Shown here: positions 18,045 to 26,582 of the stretch, piece after piece | Layout: the number at the start of each line of letters is the position of its first letter | Position numbering within the stretch: position 1 is the first letter of the stretch | Source: Streptomyces sp. RPT161 | Lineage (GTDB): Bacteria; Actinomycetota; Actinomycetes; Streptomycetales; Streptomycetaceae | Direction of reading: 5' to 3' | DNA: 64,000 bases | Assembly (NCBI RefSeq): GCF_027533845.1 | Contig: NZ_JAPZVN010000003.1 | Coordinates: 1-64,000 of the forward strand | Position numbers and translations under genes: made by a program | Notes under the pieces: model-generated | Database searches by the model: none | What the model was told of the DNA's origin: nothing | What the model saw: only the letters and a program-made list of their open reading frames with translations

Positions 18045-18869
18045 ATGACGGACGCGCAGACCAGCGCGCTGTTGGCCGCGCTGGCCAAGGGAGTTCGCAC
18101 TGTCGAGTTGGGCCAGCCGCTGTTCACCGGAATGCCCTGCTCACCCAACCATCCGGGGTTTCGGATGACCCTCGCCCGCCGGCATGGTGACATGCGACGG
18201 CCTGACGGTGGTTCGGCCAGCAACGAGGTGATCATCACCGGTGGGCATGTGGGCACCCACATCGACGCACTGGCGCACGTCAGCCAGGACGGAAAGCTGC
18301 ACGGAGGTGTGGACGCGGAGACAGCCCAGCGCGGAGGTGCGTTCACCGAGCACGGTGCCGAGCGGATTCCCCCGCTGGTCGCCAGGGCGGTGCTGCTGGA
18401 CGTGGCCGGCACGCGAGGAGTGGACGTGCTGGAGCCCGGTTACGGGGTGACCCGGCAGGACCTCGTGAACGCGTCCGAGCGCGCGGGGGTACTGCCGGGC
18501 CCCGGCGACGTGGCCCTGGTACGGACGGGGTGGGCCATCAACTTCCCCCACCCGGAGACCTATCTGGGCCAGGCGACCGGCGTTCCCGGAATCTGCGAGG
18601 ACGCCGCCGACTGGCTGGCCGCGTACGGCATCGTCGCCACCGGGGCCGACACCACGGCCTACGAACGCATCCCGCCGGGCGAGGGCCACCGAACACTGCC
18701 GGTGCACCGCCTGCTCCTGGTCGAGCACGGCATCTACATCATGGAACACCTCAACCTGGAGCAGGCCGCGGCGCAGGGTCTGACCGAATTCCCCATCGTG
18801 GTGGCCCCGTTGCGAATCATGGGTGGCACGGGTTCCCCGATCCGGCCGATCGCGGTGGTGGGCGCGTGA
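18045..18869 (+). CDS. Cyclase-family (kynurenine formamidase-like) metal-dependent hydrolase
   Basis: 274 residues. The start is the second of two close ATGs, at 18045 (GGGGGG upstream); the first, at 18041, is out of frame. The metal-binding motif HVGTHIDALAH matches the family pattern HxGTHxDxxxH. Family members include bacterial kynurenine formamidase and putative polyketide cyclases, mostly hydrolysing or cyclising small acid or amide substrates with Mn or Zn. Its last bases overlap the PrpD start (GTGA), so the two are translationally coupled and probably act on the same small molecule, perhaps hydrolysing or closing a lactone or anhydride. The exact reaction is unknown. Confidence 0.88.
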   Translation: MTDAQTSALLAALAKGVRTVELGQPLFTGMPCSPNHPGFRMTLARRHGDMRRPDGGSASNEVIITGGHVGTHIDALAHVSQDGKLHGGVDAETAQRGGAFTEHGAERIPPLVARAVLLDVAGTRGVDVLEPGYGVTRQDLVNASERAGVLPGPGDVALVRTGWAINFPHPETYLGQATGVPGICEDAADWLAAYGIVATGADTTAYERIPPGEGHRTLPVHRLLLVEHGIYIMEHLNLEQAAAQGLTEFPIVVAPLRIMGGTGSPIRPIAVVGA

Positions 18870-20275
18870 ATCCGACCCCGGCCGAACAACTGGGCGCGCT
18901 GGCCGAGCGCGTCGCGAGGGACGGACTGCCGGCGAGACTGCGCGCGGACGTCGCCGGTCGGGTACTGGATCTGCTCGGCAACTGCCTTGCCGCGCTGTGC
19001 GAGCAACCGGCCGAGGTGGTCGCCGCGACGGTGGGTGAATGGGGCGGCGCGCCGGACGCCACCGCGATCGGCTCGGCCACCCGGCTGCCCGCCCCCTCGG
19101 CGGCGTTGGTCAACGGAACGCTCGCGCACTCCCTGGACTTCGACGACACACACATGCCCTCGGTGCTGCATCCATCGGCCGCGGTTGTCCCGGCGGCACT
19201 CGCCGTCGCGGAGTCGACCGACGCATCCGGACCGTCCTTCCTGGACGCGGTGGCCGTCGGTGTCGAGGTGACCTGCCGACTGGGCATGGCCGGCTATGAC
19301 GAGCAGCACGCGAACTCGGTGTACTTCGACCGTGGCCAGCACGCCACCGCGATCTGTGGCACGGTCGGCGCCGCAGTGGCTGCCGGCATGCTCCGCGGGT
19401 TGACCGCCGCGCAACTGACCTCTGCCGTCGGCATCGCGTGCAGCATGGGGTCAGGGGTCATCGAAGCCAACCGGACCGGCGGCACGGTCAAACGGGTCCA
19501 CTGCGGCTGGGCGGCACATGCCGGTGTGGTGGCCGCATCTCTCGCCCGGAACGGGCTGACCGGGCCACCCACCGTGCTGGAGGGACGTTTCGGCCTGCTG
19601 CGCGCGTTCTGCGGCGACCAGTTCGACATCGACGCTGTCACCCGGGATCTCGGTGAGCGATGGGAGAGCGACCGGATCTTCGTGAAACCCTACCCCTGCA
19701 ACCACTTCACCCATGCCGGTGTGGACGCCGCACTACGGTTCCGGCGGACCGGACTCGATCCGGCGGCCATCACTGAGATCACCCTCGGTGTGCCCGAACC
19801 GGTGTTGCGCACCATCGCCGAGCCGATCGAGGACAAACGTCGGCCACTGTCCGGCTACCACGGCGCGTTCAGCGGTCCGTACACGGTGGCCGCCGCCCTG
19901 CTCGGCGGGGGCGGTCTCGGCGTGTCCCACGAGGACTTCACCGATCGCGCGGTGGCCGATCCGGCTCGGCTGGCCCTGGCCGCGCGGGTGTACCCGCTGG
20001 CCGACCCGGAGTGCACCCGAATCTTTCCGCACCAGTTTCCGGCCGTACTCACCGTGCGGCTGGCCAACGGAGACGTACTCGAGGAACGGGTCAGGCACAA
20101 CCGCGGCGGCCCGGAGAACCCTTTGACGCCCGAGGAACTGACCACCAAGTTCCGGATGAACGCGGGACGTGCGGTGGACGACGCGGCAGTCGGCGAACTG
20201 GACAACCTGGTAAGGCGGTTGGGCTCCGACAGCAAACCGGCGACGATCACCGGCTTGTTGCGCTCGTTGGCCTGA
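18866..20275 (+). CDS. MmgE/PrpD-family dehydratase or decarboxylase
   Basis: 469 residues from a GTG at 18866 that overlaps the previous stop (GTGA). It follows the MmgE/PrpD plan: the mostly helical first domain with LVNGTLAHSLDFDDTH, then GRFGLLRAF and the KPYPCNHFTH segment, and a smaller C-terminal domain. Family reactions are dehydration of 2-methylcitrate-type acids, cis-aconitate decarboxylation to itaconate, and related epimerisations. Family length is 450-500 residues, so it is complete. In fungal maleidride and alkylcitrate pathways a member of this family dehydrates an alkylcitrate toward an alkylmaleic anhydride. With the PEBP, CitE and CoA genes of this cluster, the same chemistry is a reasonable guess. 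Confidence 0.93.
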   Translation: MNPTPAEQLGALAERVARDGLPARLRADVAGRVLDLLGNCLAALCEQPAEVVAATVGEWGGAPDATAIGSATRLPAPSAALVNGTLAHSLDFDDTHMPSVLHPSAAVVPAALAVAESTDASGPSFLDAVAVGVEVTCRLGMAGYDEQHANSVYFDRGQHATAICGTVGAAVAAGMLRGLTAAQLTSAVGIACSMGSGVIEANRTGGTVKRVHCGWAAHAGVVAASLARNGLTGPPTVLEGRFGLLRAFCGDQFDIDAVTRDLGERWESDRIFVKPYPCNHFTHAGVDAALRFRRTGLDPAAITEITLGVPEPVLRTIAEPIEDKRRPLSGYHGAFSGPYTVAAALLGGGGLGVSHEDFTDRAVADPARLALAARVYPLADPECTRIFPHQFPAVLTVRLANGDVLEERVRHNRGGPENPLTPEELTTKFRMNAGRAVDDAAVGELDNLVRRLGSDSKPATITGLLRSLA

Positions 20276-20360
20276 CTTCCCTGCTGTGCACCGGCTCTCC
20301 GTCGGATCAACTCCCGTCGGTGATCGCCGTCCGGTGAAGCTCTGCGCGCTTTCGGGATGT

Positions 20361-21488
20361 CTACGGTTGGCGGAGAGGTTCAAGTCCGGCATCGTTGTGC
20401 CCCAGTGGCCTCGCAGCGGCCTCCGAGCCGACGACATGGGTAGCGGAATCCTCCGGCCGGCCTTCCAACCTGCGAGCCAGGTCCTGCCAGAACACCGCAT
20501 AAGCCCGAGCCAACTTGGCCACCGGGACGGACCAGCGTTCCGGGATCGCGTAGACGACGTCGGTTCTGCTGTTCAGCGCCTCCCGATTGGCCCGCATCCA
20601 GCGAATCAGGAACCGGCCGCGGTCACTGAGCCGGATCGAGGGATCCGCCATCAGGCTGACCAGGATGGTCTCGGTGATCTTCTCAAGGTCGCGCGGCACC
20701 GCCAGCGGTGCCGCGGCGGTCGTCGACTGGTTCGCCCGCCCGGCCTCGTCCTTGCCGCCGGCCCGAGCCCGTATCGGTACCGCTTCCTGCCCCTGGGCCA
20801 GCCTGCGCCGCACGTCCAGCACGGTGTTCGGCGAGACACCGGCTTGCCTCGCTATTTCCCGAGCCGACGCGGTCGGTCGTTCGGCGAGCAGTCGGCTGAC
20901 CCGCATGCGCCCCTCGGCGGCGTTCACCGGTCTGATCCGGCCATCCTGCCCGATCCGGTTGCGTGACTGGAGTGCAGGCTCGACGGCGTCGTGGCGCCGC
21001 GCCCGGATGGTGGCCTCGGACAGGCCGGTGATCCAGGCGATCATGCGGTTCGACCACTGCGGGTGGGTTCGCAGAATCCGTTCGGCGGCAGCGGATCGCT
21101 CCGCGCGCGACAGTGGCAGGCCGTGCGCCGTGTTGAGCCGGACGGCGATGACAAAAGCGTCCTCGTCCGAGCCTTCGTACAGTATCGCCGAAATGTACTT
21201 CCGCCCCTGCGACAACGAGGCCCTGACCCGGTGGATTCCGTCGATGACCCGGCCGGAGGGCTCGTGGACGACGATCGGTGGCAACTCGTCACCGACCCCG
21301 GCAAGTACCTGCACGTGTTCGGCGTTTACCGGGTCGTCTCGTAAGGTGAAATCAAGGTTGAGCGAACTGACCCGGACCTGACTCACGGTAGTTGCGGTCA
21401 GTTGCTCCGACAGCCAGGCGGTCGGCTCGGAGTCCGCGAGGTCGAACGAGTCGTGACTTGGCCACCAGGTGGCCTCATTCTCGGACAT
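20361..21488 (-). CDS. StrR/NovG-like pathway-specific activator
   Basis: 375 residues from the ATG at 21488, with AGGAG a few bases upstream. An in-frame ATG at 21503 lacks a ribosome site. A ParB-like N-terminal domain (ELPPIVVHEPSGRVIDGIHR, then DAFVIAVRLNTAHGLPLS) is followed by RTHPQWSNRMIAWITGLS and a helix-turn-helix (SAREIARQAGVSPNTVLDVR). These blocks match the StrR family of antibiotic-cluster activators. Codon 49 is TTA (21342-21344), which makes its synthesis bldA-dependent. It converges on the PrpD gene at the right edge of the cluster. A StrR-like inverted repeat at 13375-13403 is its likely target. Confidence 0.93.
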   Translation of the reverse strand: MSENEATWWPSHDSFDLADSEPTAWLSEQLTATTVSQVRVSSLNLDFTLRDDPVNAEHVQVLAGVGDELPPIVVHEPSGRVIDGIHRVRASLSQGRKYISAILYEGSDEDAFVIAVRLNTAHGLPLSRAERSAAAERILRTHPQWSNRMIAWITGLSEATIRARRHDAVEPALQSRNRIGQDGRIRPVNAAEGRMRVSRLLAERPTASAREIARQAGVSPNTVLDVRRRLAQGQEAVPIRARAGGKDEAGRANQSTTAAAPLAVPRDLEKITETILVSLMADPSIRLSDRGRFLIRWMRANREALNSRTDVVYAIPERWSVPVAKLARAYAVFWQDLARRLEGRPEDSATHVVGSEAAARPLGHNDAGLEPLRQP

Positions 21489-22012
21489 AGGGCTCCTGGT
21501 CATGTCTGAGGGCCGGCGGTTCGCGGTGACCGCCTGCCGGCTCTGACGGGATCGCCCCCTGCCCATCGCCCCGAGCGGGGTCGGACAGTGCGCCGACGTC
21601 CGAGGCCGAACCGCAGTTCATACACGATCCTTTTGACGTGGATGGTGCCGGTGCCCGAAAGCATATTTGCGCAGTGCCGACCGGCCAACGCCACAGAAGG
21701 GTCCGCCGCTCGAAACAGCCAAGACTGGTGGTGACTTCCGGCTTCCAGGCTTCGCACGCGCCGTGGAGTGGTTCTGTGTTGCCCCAACTGACAGGACGCC
21801 CAAATCCGGAGTGGGACTCGTCGGGCATGACGGGAGCCCCTTCCGATGCCCCGTCAGGTCTGCTGTGCCTTTGGGCGCTTGATCCACTTGGGCACTTAAA
21901 GTCACGCGCCAGCGCCGCGTAGCGGACGACGATGCCCTCGGCGTGCGACCTACGGGTCGAATTCACAGCGCTCACACGAAGGCCAGTACCGTAAGTGCGA
22001 GCGTAGTATGGG
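21489..22012. other. Intergenic region right of the PKS cluster
   Basis: 524 bases. Open frames on both strands have no recognisable motif and weak codon bias. It should contain the regulator promoter (minus strand) and a promoter for the SRPBCC gene. TAGTAT at 22004-22009, only four bases before the ATG at 22013, looks like a -10 box and would give a leaderless or near-leaderless transcript. Confidence 0.35.
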
Positions 22013-22471
22013 ATGGTGCCGTATACGTATGCCGTAGCCTCGCACTCGCGCGCGAACCCCGACGCCGTCTACGCGGCGCTCACCTGCGCAGCCACGTGGC
22101 CGTTGTGGTCACCGATCGACGCGGCGGCGATCGCGGACGGCGGCGACCCCGAGGGTCAGCAGAAGGTCGGCGACACCAGGATTTTTCGCACCGGCCGCGT
22201 CATCTCCCGGGAGACAATCGTCGAGTTGATCACTCACCGGCGGTTTGTCTACGAGAACCTGAGCGGTCCCTTCCGGTCCTATCGAGGTACCGTCGAACTC
22301 ACACCGGCAACACAAGGTGGCACCGACATCACGTGGTCCGGAAGCTTTGAGCCAAAGCTGCGGTTCTCCGGCCGGTTCTGGCGTTGGTACCTAACCCGCT
22401 TCATGCAGCGCATGGCTGACGGTCTCGCCGCGTACGCAAGCGATACCCGTTCCCGTACCGGATCCAAGTGA
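22013..22471 (+). CDS. SRPBCC (polyketide cyclase/dehydrase-like) small protein
   Basis: 152 residues from the ATG at 22013. It has the START/SRPBCC pattern: SHSRANPDAVYAALTCAATW at the start of the helix-grip fold, central strands with ISRETIVELI, and a C-terminal amphipathic helix (MQRMADGLAAYA). Such proteins bind hydrophobic ligands; few are true cyclases. No ribosome site is visible, and a -10-like TAGTAT lies just upstream, so the message may be leaderless. It sits alone between the cluster and a decayed region, so a role in the PKS pathway is not supported. Confidence 0.75.
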   Translation: MVPYTYAVASHSRANPDAVYAALTCAATWPLWSPIDAAAIADGGDPEGQQKVGDTRIFRTGRVISRETIVELITHRRFVYENLSGPFRSYRGTVELTPATQGGTDITWSGSFEPKLRFSGRFWRWYLTRFMQRMADGLAAYASDTRSRTGSK

Positions 22472-22627
22472 GGGCTTGGATCACAGACGGAGTCGTGTGG
22501 GCTCCAATACCTGATCCGGTCACTGATCCGCGGGTGCGGCCGACCTTCACGGCTCCGGCTGTCCACGCCTGCGTGACCGTCTCAACTACGCGGACGTGTA
22601 TATCGGCACCCAACCGCTCAGGCTTCG

Positions 22628-23562
22628 TCAAGACGACGCGGGGTGCGGTTGTGCCTGTGCCGTTTGGGTGGGGTACCTGCACGAGACGGCTACCGCGGTG
22701 ACCAGGATGACCGCGCCGGTGATGGTGGCGGTGCGCGTCATACCGATGATGAAGGCTTCCGCGACGACGTTGGCCAGGCGGGTCTGCTGGCTGGCGGGAA
22801 GCTGGGGCAGGGCAGCTGCTGCCCCGATCTGCCGGGTGGCGTCGTTGATCGCGGAACCGAGCCCCGCACTGTGCTGGGGAACGGCCCCCATGACGGCCGC
22901 GGTTGCCGGGCAGAACACCACACCCGCCCCCAGTCCCGCCAGGATCTGGAAGAGGACGAGGTGGCCGTAGCCGGATGTGGTGCTGGTCGTGGTCAGCACG
23001 GTGAAGGCGGAGGTGACCAGGGCGAGGCCCGAGAGCACCGCCGACTTCTCGCCGAACGGACGACCACGGGCTGGGATGCCGCGGCACCGGCGGCGAGAGA
23101 GGCCGGAAGCGGGAGCGTGCGCAGTCCGGCCTGCCCGGGGGTGTAGCCGAGCACGCCTTGCAGGTAGAGCGTCATGACGAACAGAGCACCCAGGAGGCTG
23201 AAGGACATCAATGCCAGCGTGGTGGCATTCAGGCCGATGCGGGGGCCTCGCAGCAGGTCGAGCGGCAGCAAGGGATGGCTGCACCGCTGTTCGTACAGGA
23301 GGAAGGCCAGCAGCAGGAGAGCGGCGAGGCCGTAGCCGGTGAGAACCGGCCAGCTGCTCCAGCCGAGTTGAGGGCTTTCGATGATGGCCGCGACCAAGGC
23401 CAGCAAACCGGCGGCGGCCAGCAATGCGCCGGGTACGTCGATGGGTTCGGGCCGGGTGCTACGGAATTCGGGTACGAACCACAGGGTCAGGGCGATGGCG
23501 ATGGCGGCGAAGGGGATGTTGAGCCAGAAGGCAGCGCGCCAGGAGGAGTGTTCGACCAGCCA
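22628..23562 (-). pseudogene. Truncated, frameshifted DHA2-type exporter
   Basis: Minus-strand remnant of an EmrB/QacA exporter. From about 23562 the frame reads a transmembrane part (SWRAAFWLNIPFAAIAIALT, then AALLLLAFLLYEQRCSHPLL and FVMTLYLQGVLGYTPGQAGL). Around 23075 the reading moves to another frame that continues with SGLALVTSAFTVL, FQILAGLGAGVVFCPATAAV and a tail to 22628. The first third of the gene, with helices 1-5, is missing, and the break joins unrelated plus-strand coding DNA at about 23562. At least one frameshift plus a 5' deletion means no function. Confidence 0.82.
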
Positions 23563-23564
23563 CG

Positions 23565-23810
23565 GGCACCACCAGCGGCGAGCCCGGCACAGTCTCGATC
23601 TACGACTTCACCGCACACGAAGGCGCCCGCCTGCAGTCCTTCCTCTCATACGCCAGCGGCCCCTTCGGCACGGATCTCGAGCGCCTCGTCGCCCTGCTCC
23701 GGGATGGCCAGCTCCATCCCGCGATCGGCTACATCGACGGCTGGAACGCCCTGCCCGACGCCCCCGCCGGACGCGCGTTCACGGGCAAGGCGGTGCTGAC
23801 CATTCCATGA
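23565..23810 (+). pseudogene. C-terminal remnant of a zinc-type quinone oxidoreductase
   Basis: About 81 codons with no start, ending at the TGA at 23808-23810. The translation (GTVSIYDFTAHEGARLQSFL, then LERLVALLRDGQLHPAIGYI and GRAFTGKAVLTIP) matches the last part of NADP-dependent quinone-oxidoreductase or alcohol dehydrogenase family proteins. The upstream nucleotide-binding part is absent and the sequence starts at the junction with the broken exporter. It marks a deletion or recombination joint. Confidence 0.72.
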
Positions 23811-24205
23811 CTTCCGTGACCACTGCGAGCTTGAAGTAGGTGGCCATAGCGCGCAGTTGACTGGGTACGGCCGCCACGGGCCGCCCAACAGACAGACAGC
23901 CCAGCCACAGGCCGCGAGGGGCCGCGGATCGTGCTGTTGCCCCCGGCGGCTGACCTTGGGACAAAGTCCGCAGCCATGCCCGCTACAGCACGCGCCCGTG
24001 CAATGGAACTCGGCCGTCCACAGGCGTGGTTGTGTCGCCTGGCGCCGCGCGGCGCTTCGACGGCGTCACACCAGACATCAGGATCGGAGGCATCGCCCAG
24101 CTCGTCAGAGCGTGCCTTCGTCCGGCGGGAGGCCTTTCCCGCGGGTGAGCGTCCCTTTCACAGCGTGGTGAAGCTCCGGGGCCCCAGGCAGATACTTCAG
24201 GCCGC
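23811..24205. other. No gene seen
   Basis: 395 bases without a supported gene or obvious repeat. Short open frames on both strands show no family motif. It probably belongs to the same decayed segment as its left neighbours. Confidence 0.4.
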
Positions 24206-24547
24206 CTACCGAACCGGTAGCGTCTCGATCACCTCGGTCACACGGAACAGCCTCAGCACAACAGGCGAGACAGGACCGAAAACGCCGAACACGACCCCGG
24301 CTCCCCAGCACCGGCAACGAGCTGCGAGCAAGGCGTTCAACCCGGCACAGTCGCAGAACGTCACCCGGCTGAAGTCCACATCTACGCGGTCAGCACCATC
24401 TGACACCGCCACATCGAGTGCGGCGCTCAACTGCGGCGAGGAGTCGAGATCGACCTCCCCGATCGCTGCCACCGTCGTCCGGCCACATGCCGTCACGCTG
24501 GACAACCGAAATCTTTCACTTGAGCCAGTCCACAGTTCACTGCCCAT
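24206..24547 (-). CDS. STAS-domain (anti-sigma factor antagonist-like) protein
   Basis: 113 residues from the ATG at 24547 (weak ribosome site; an in-frame frame extends to 24667 without similarity). A STAS fold is indicated by VAAIGEVDLDSSPQLSAAL, VDVDFSRVTFCDCAGLNAL and a C-terminal VTEVIETLPV. In SpoIIAA-type antagonists a Ser in the D-S-S-G loop is phosphorylated by the partner kinase; here the loop is D-C-A-G, so the usual acceptor is absent. It may be constitutively active, regulated differently, or drifting. No anti-sigma kinase gene is adjacent. Confidence 0.75.
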   Translation of the reverse strand: MGSELWTGSSERFRLSSVTACGRTTVAAIGEVDLDSSPQLSAALDVAVSDGADRVDVDFSRVTFCDCAGLNALLAARCRCWGAGVVFGVFGPVSPVVLRLFRVTEVIETLPVR

Positions 24548-25067
24548 AGGTGAAGCCTGCCGCGCAGAGAACTGCCCAAACCCCGATCTCTGAGGCCCTC
24601 TTGCGTGCCTGCTCAGGCTAGGTGTAGCGCAGCAGTTCCTGGCAGTTCGAGACAGCTGCGGCAACACGCTGGCGGGCCGGAACGGCGCAGCGGCTTGGGC
24701 ACCGCTGTTGCAGCAGTAGCGCTCGCGCTCGTAGTGCTTCTCAGGTTATTCACACCGTGTGCCGTGGGCAGGTCCCAGCTCGTCAGTGACCTTGGCCATG
24801 GTGCGCTGGGGCATCGGAGATTGAGGCGGGATTCGACCGTGCCAGCGACGCAATCTCCTACCACCGCCAGGTCAACAGATCACCCTCCGGCCGGGGGGTC
24901 CGGCTTACCCCGGCAGGTCTTCGAGCGACAGGTTGGTACAGCCCGGTATATCGGGGCACGCGAACACTGGAGTCCCGTTGCGGAACGGGGGTTGTGGCGT
25001 TGTGTCGCCGTACCTGAGCCGTGGCGGGCCCCAGGCCAACGGGAGCTCAAGTTGATTGGAGGCGATC
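24548..25067. other. Intergenic region upstream of the WhiB-like gene
   Basis: 520 bases between divergent small regulators (STAS leftward, WhiB rightward). No supported gene. It should hold both promoters; I could not choose a confident -10/-35 pair. Confidence 0.35.
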
Positions 25068-25322
25068 ATGAACTGGCGCGACAAGGCCGCCTGTCGCGAC
25101 GAGGACCCTGAGCTGTTCTTCCCCATTGGGACGGCTGGCCCGGCCTTGCTGCAGATCAAGGGGGCCAAAACCGTCTGCGAGCGGTGCCCGGTCGCAGACG
25201 TCTGCCTTGAGTGGGCGCTGGAGCACGGTGAGGAGTCGGGCGTGTGGGGTGGTCTGTCCGAGGACGAGCGCCGCGTGTTGCGACGCCGTTCGGCTCGCAA
25301 GCGTACTCGCGTCAAGTCGTGA
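25068..25322 (+). CDS. WhiB-like iron-sulfur regulator
   Basis: 84 residues. The ATG at 25068 has GGAGG five bases upstream and is preferred to the ATG at 25056. The four Fe-S cysteines are C9, C37, C40 and C46 (the last three in CERCPVADVC), followed by the GVWGG turn and a basic tail (RRRSARKRTR), the complete Wbl layout. Wbl proteins bind sigma factor region 4 through the [4Fe-4S] cluster and tune transcription in response to redox or development. They are restricted to actinobacteria and their phages. The isolated position in a decayed region leaves open whether it is chromosomal or mobile-element cargo. Confidence 0.93.
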   Translation: MNWRDKAACRDEDPELFFPIGTAGPALLQIKGAKTVCERCPVADVCLEWALEHGEESGVWGGLSEDERRVLRRRSARKRTRVKS

Positions 25323-25681
25323 GTGCGGCGATTGCGCCAGCCGCCTTCCCCCCGTGACGACAAGTCGGCGGCTTTCGGAGGCGGTTGGAGACGGTGGCTT
25401 GCTGCCGGGTGGGTCGGCCGCAGTGCCATTGCTGCAGGCCCTTCGGCACGGCCGACTGCTCCAGGGCCCTCCAGCACGCGTTGTGCCGGGTACGAACGGC
25501 AGCGTGCAGCCGCGCATGCGACGTGTGGGCTGGCGCCGGACGCGCCGACCTCGGTACACCGTCACGTCAAGGGTAGAAACATCGACATGTGGTTTCACTC
25601 TTCTGGCCCGACCGCGTAACAGCCCTGCCACATCAGCCAGTTATCCGAGTCGCCAAAGCAGCTGCGGGTAGGCGCACAACC
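25323..25681. other. No gene seen
   Basis: 359 bases. Several overlapping open frames, none with a ribosome site plus codon bias or a motif I recognise. Confidence 0.35.
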
Positions 25682-25870
25682 ATGAACACATTCACGTGGT
25701 GGATGCGAATCCTCAGTCTCGCCATCGCAGGTGGCGGCCTCGCCGTGCTGATTCAGCACTGGTCCGACGGCAAGTCCTGGCCTGACGCCGGCGCCACCGC
25801 AGCACTACTCACCATCGTCCTGCTCATCATCGCCGCCGTCTCCCGACGGACACCCCGCCAACACCGCTGA
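25682..25870 (+). CDS. Small two-helix membrane protein, unknown
   Basis: 62 residues from the ATG at 25682, with only a weak ribosome-like AGG upstream. Two hydrophobic stretches (WWMRILSLAIAGGGLAVLI and ATAALLTIVLLIIAAV) are separated by a short polar loop and followed by a basic tail, a small integral membrane protein shape. I recognise no family. It could also be a chance frame in a decayed region. Confidence 0.45.
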   Translation: MNTFTWWMRILSLAIAGGGLAVLIQHWSDGKSWPDAGATAALLTIVLLIIAAVSRRTPRQHR

Positions 25871-26044
25871 ACCGGCCCGAGCTGCTGAGCACCTCGTGGA
25901 CGGAGTAGGTGCTTCTCTCCTCCGATGGCAGGCGGAGTTCGCGCCACAGACGGGCACGCAGGGACCTTTCTCGGGCCCGTTACGGTCCAAGCGACAGGCG
26001 AGCGATGCATCGGACGGCCCTTCAGGCCCTCTCACGCTTCCACA

Positions 26045-26535
26045 CTGGGCGTTGCACTGCTCGACCCCCGAGCTGGCCACCGCCACCTGCTGATCCGCCG
26101 CAACCGCACCACTGGCAGACTCGCCACTACCGCTTCTACTCGCCTCAACCGGTGCCGCTGACGACGCTGGTGCGGGTCGCTGCACCAAGGTGGTGCATCG
26201 AGGAGACGTTCCCGGCCGGCAACGGGCGGGCTGCCCGGACGAACACCAGGACCGCCGCTACACCTGCTGGGCCCGCTGGGGCACCCTGGCCATGCTCGCC
26301 CACGCCTTCCTGGCCGTGCTTCGCGCCGACGAGCACACCCGCCGTCCCGCCTCGGACACGTTGATATCGCTCACCTGCAACGAGTTCACCCGTCTGTTTA
26401 CCGCCCTCGTCGCCGAACGCATCCATGACATGGCCCGACATGGCCCACCGGCTCAGCTGGTCCCACTGGCGTCAACGCCACCAAGCCCGATCCCGAGCCA
26501 GCCACCACTGCCGTCAAGCGGCCCGCGCGGCCTGA
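26045..26535 (+). pseudogene. Transposase remnant, IS701/IS4-like, multiply frameshifted
   Basis: The pieces of one transposase C-terminus appear in order but in different frames: AGHRHLLIRRNRTTG near 26070, YSPQPVPLTTLVRVA and WCIEETF near 26140-26210, then RYTCWARWGTLAMLAHAFLA and ADEHTRRPASDTLISLTCNE near 26250-26380, and finally HRLSWSHWRQRHQARSRASH ending at the TGA at 26533-26535. The segment with the last catalytic acid (IEETF) and the C-terminal helices is recognisable. At least three frameshifts are needed to read it. No terminal inverted repeats were found. It is an old, dead insertion. Confidence 0.78.
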
Positions 26536-26582
26536 GCACACTCGATCACGTCAGCATGAAGCCCAGGGGCGCGCCCCCCGCG

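Noticed and set aside
21489-22012. Possible small genes between the StrR-like regulator and the SRPBCC gene
   Set aside because: Several short frames on both strands, none with ribosome site, codon bias or motif.
22013-22471. SRPBCC gene as the polyketide cyclase of the cluster
   Set aside because: The PKS is modular type I, the gene lies beyond the regulator with its own promoter, and the fold is a general lipid-binding one.
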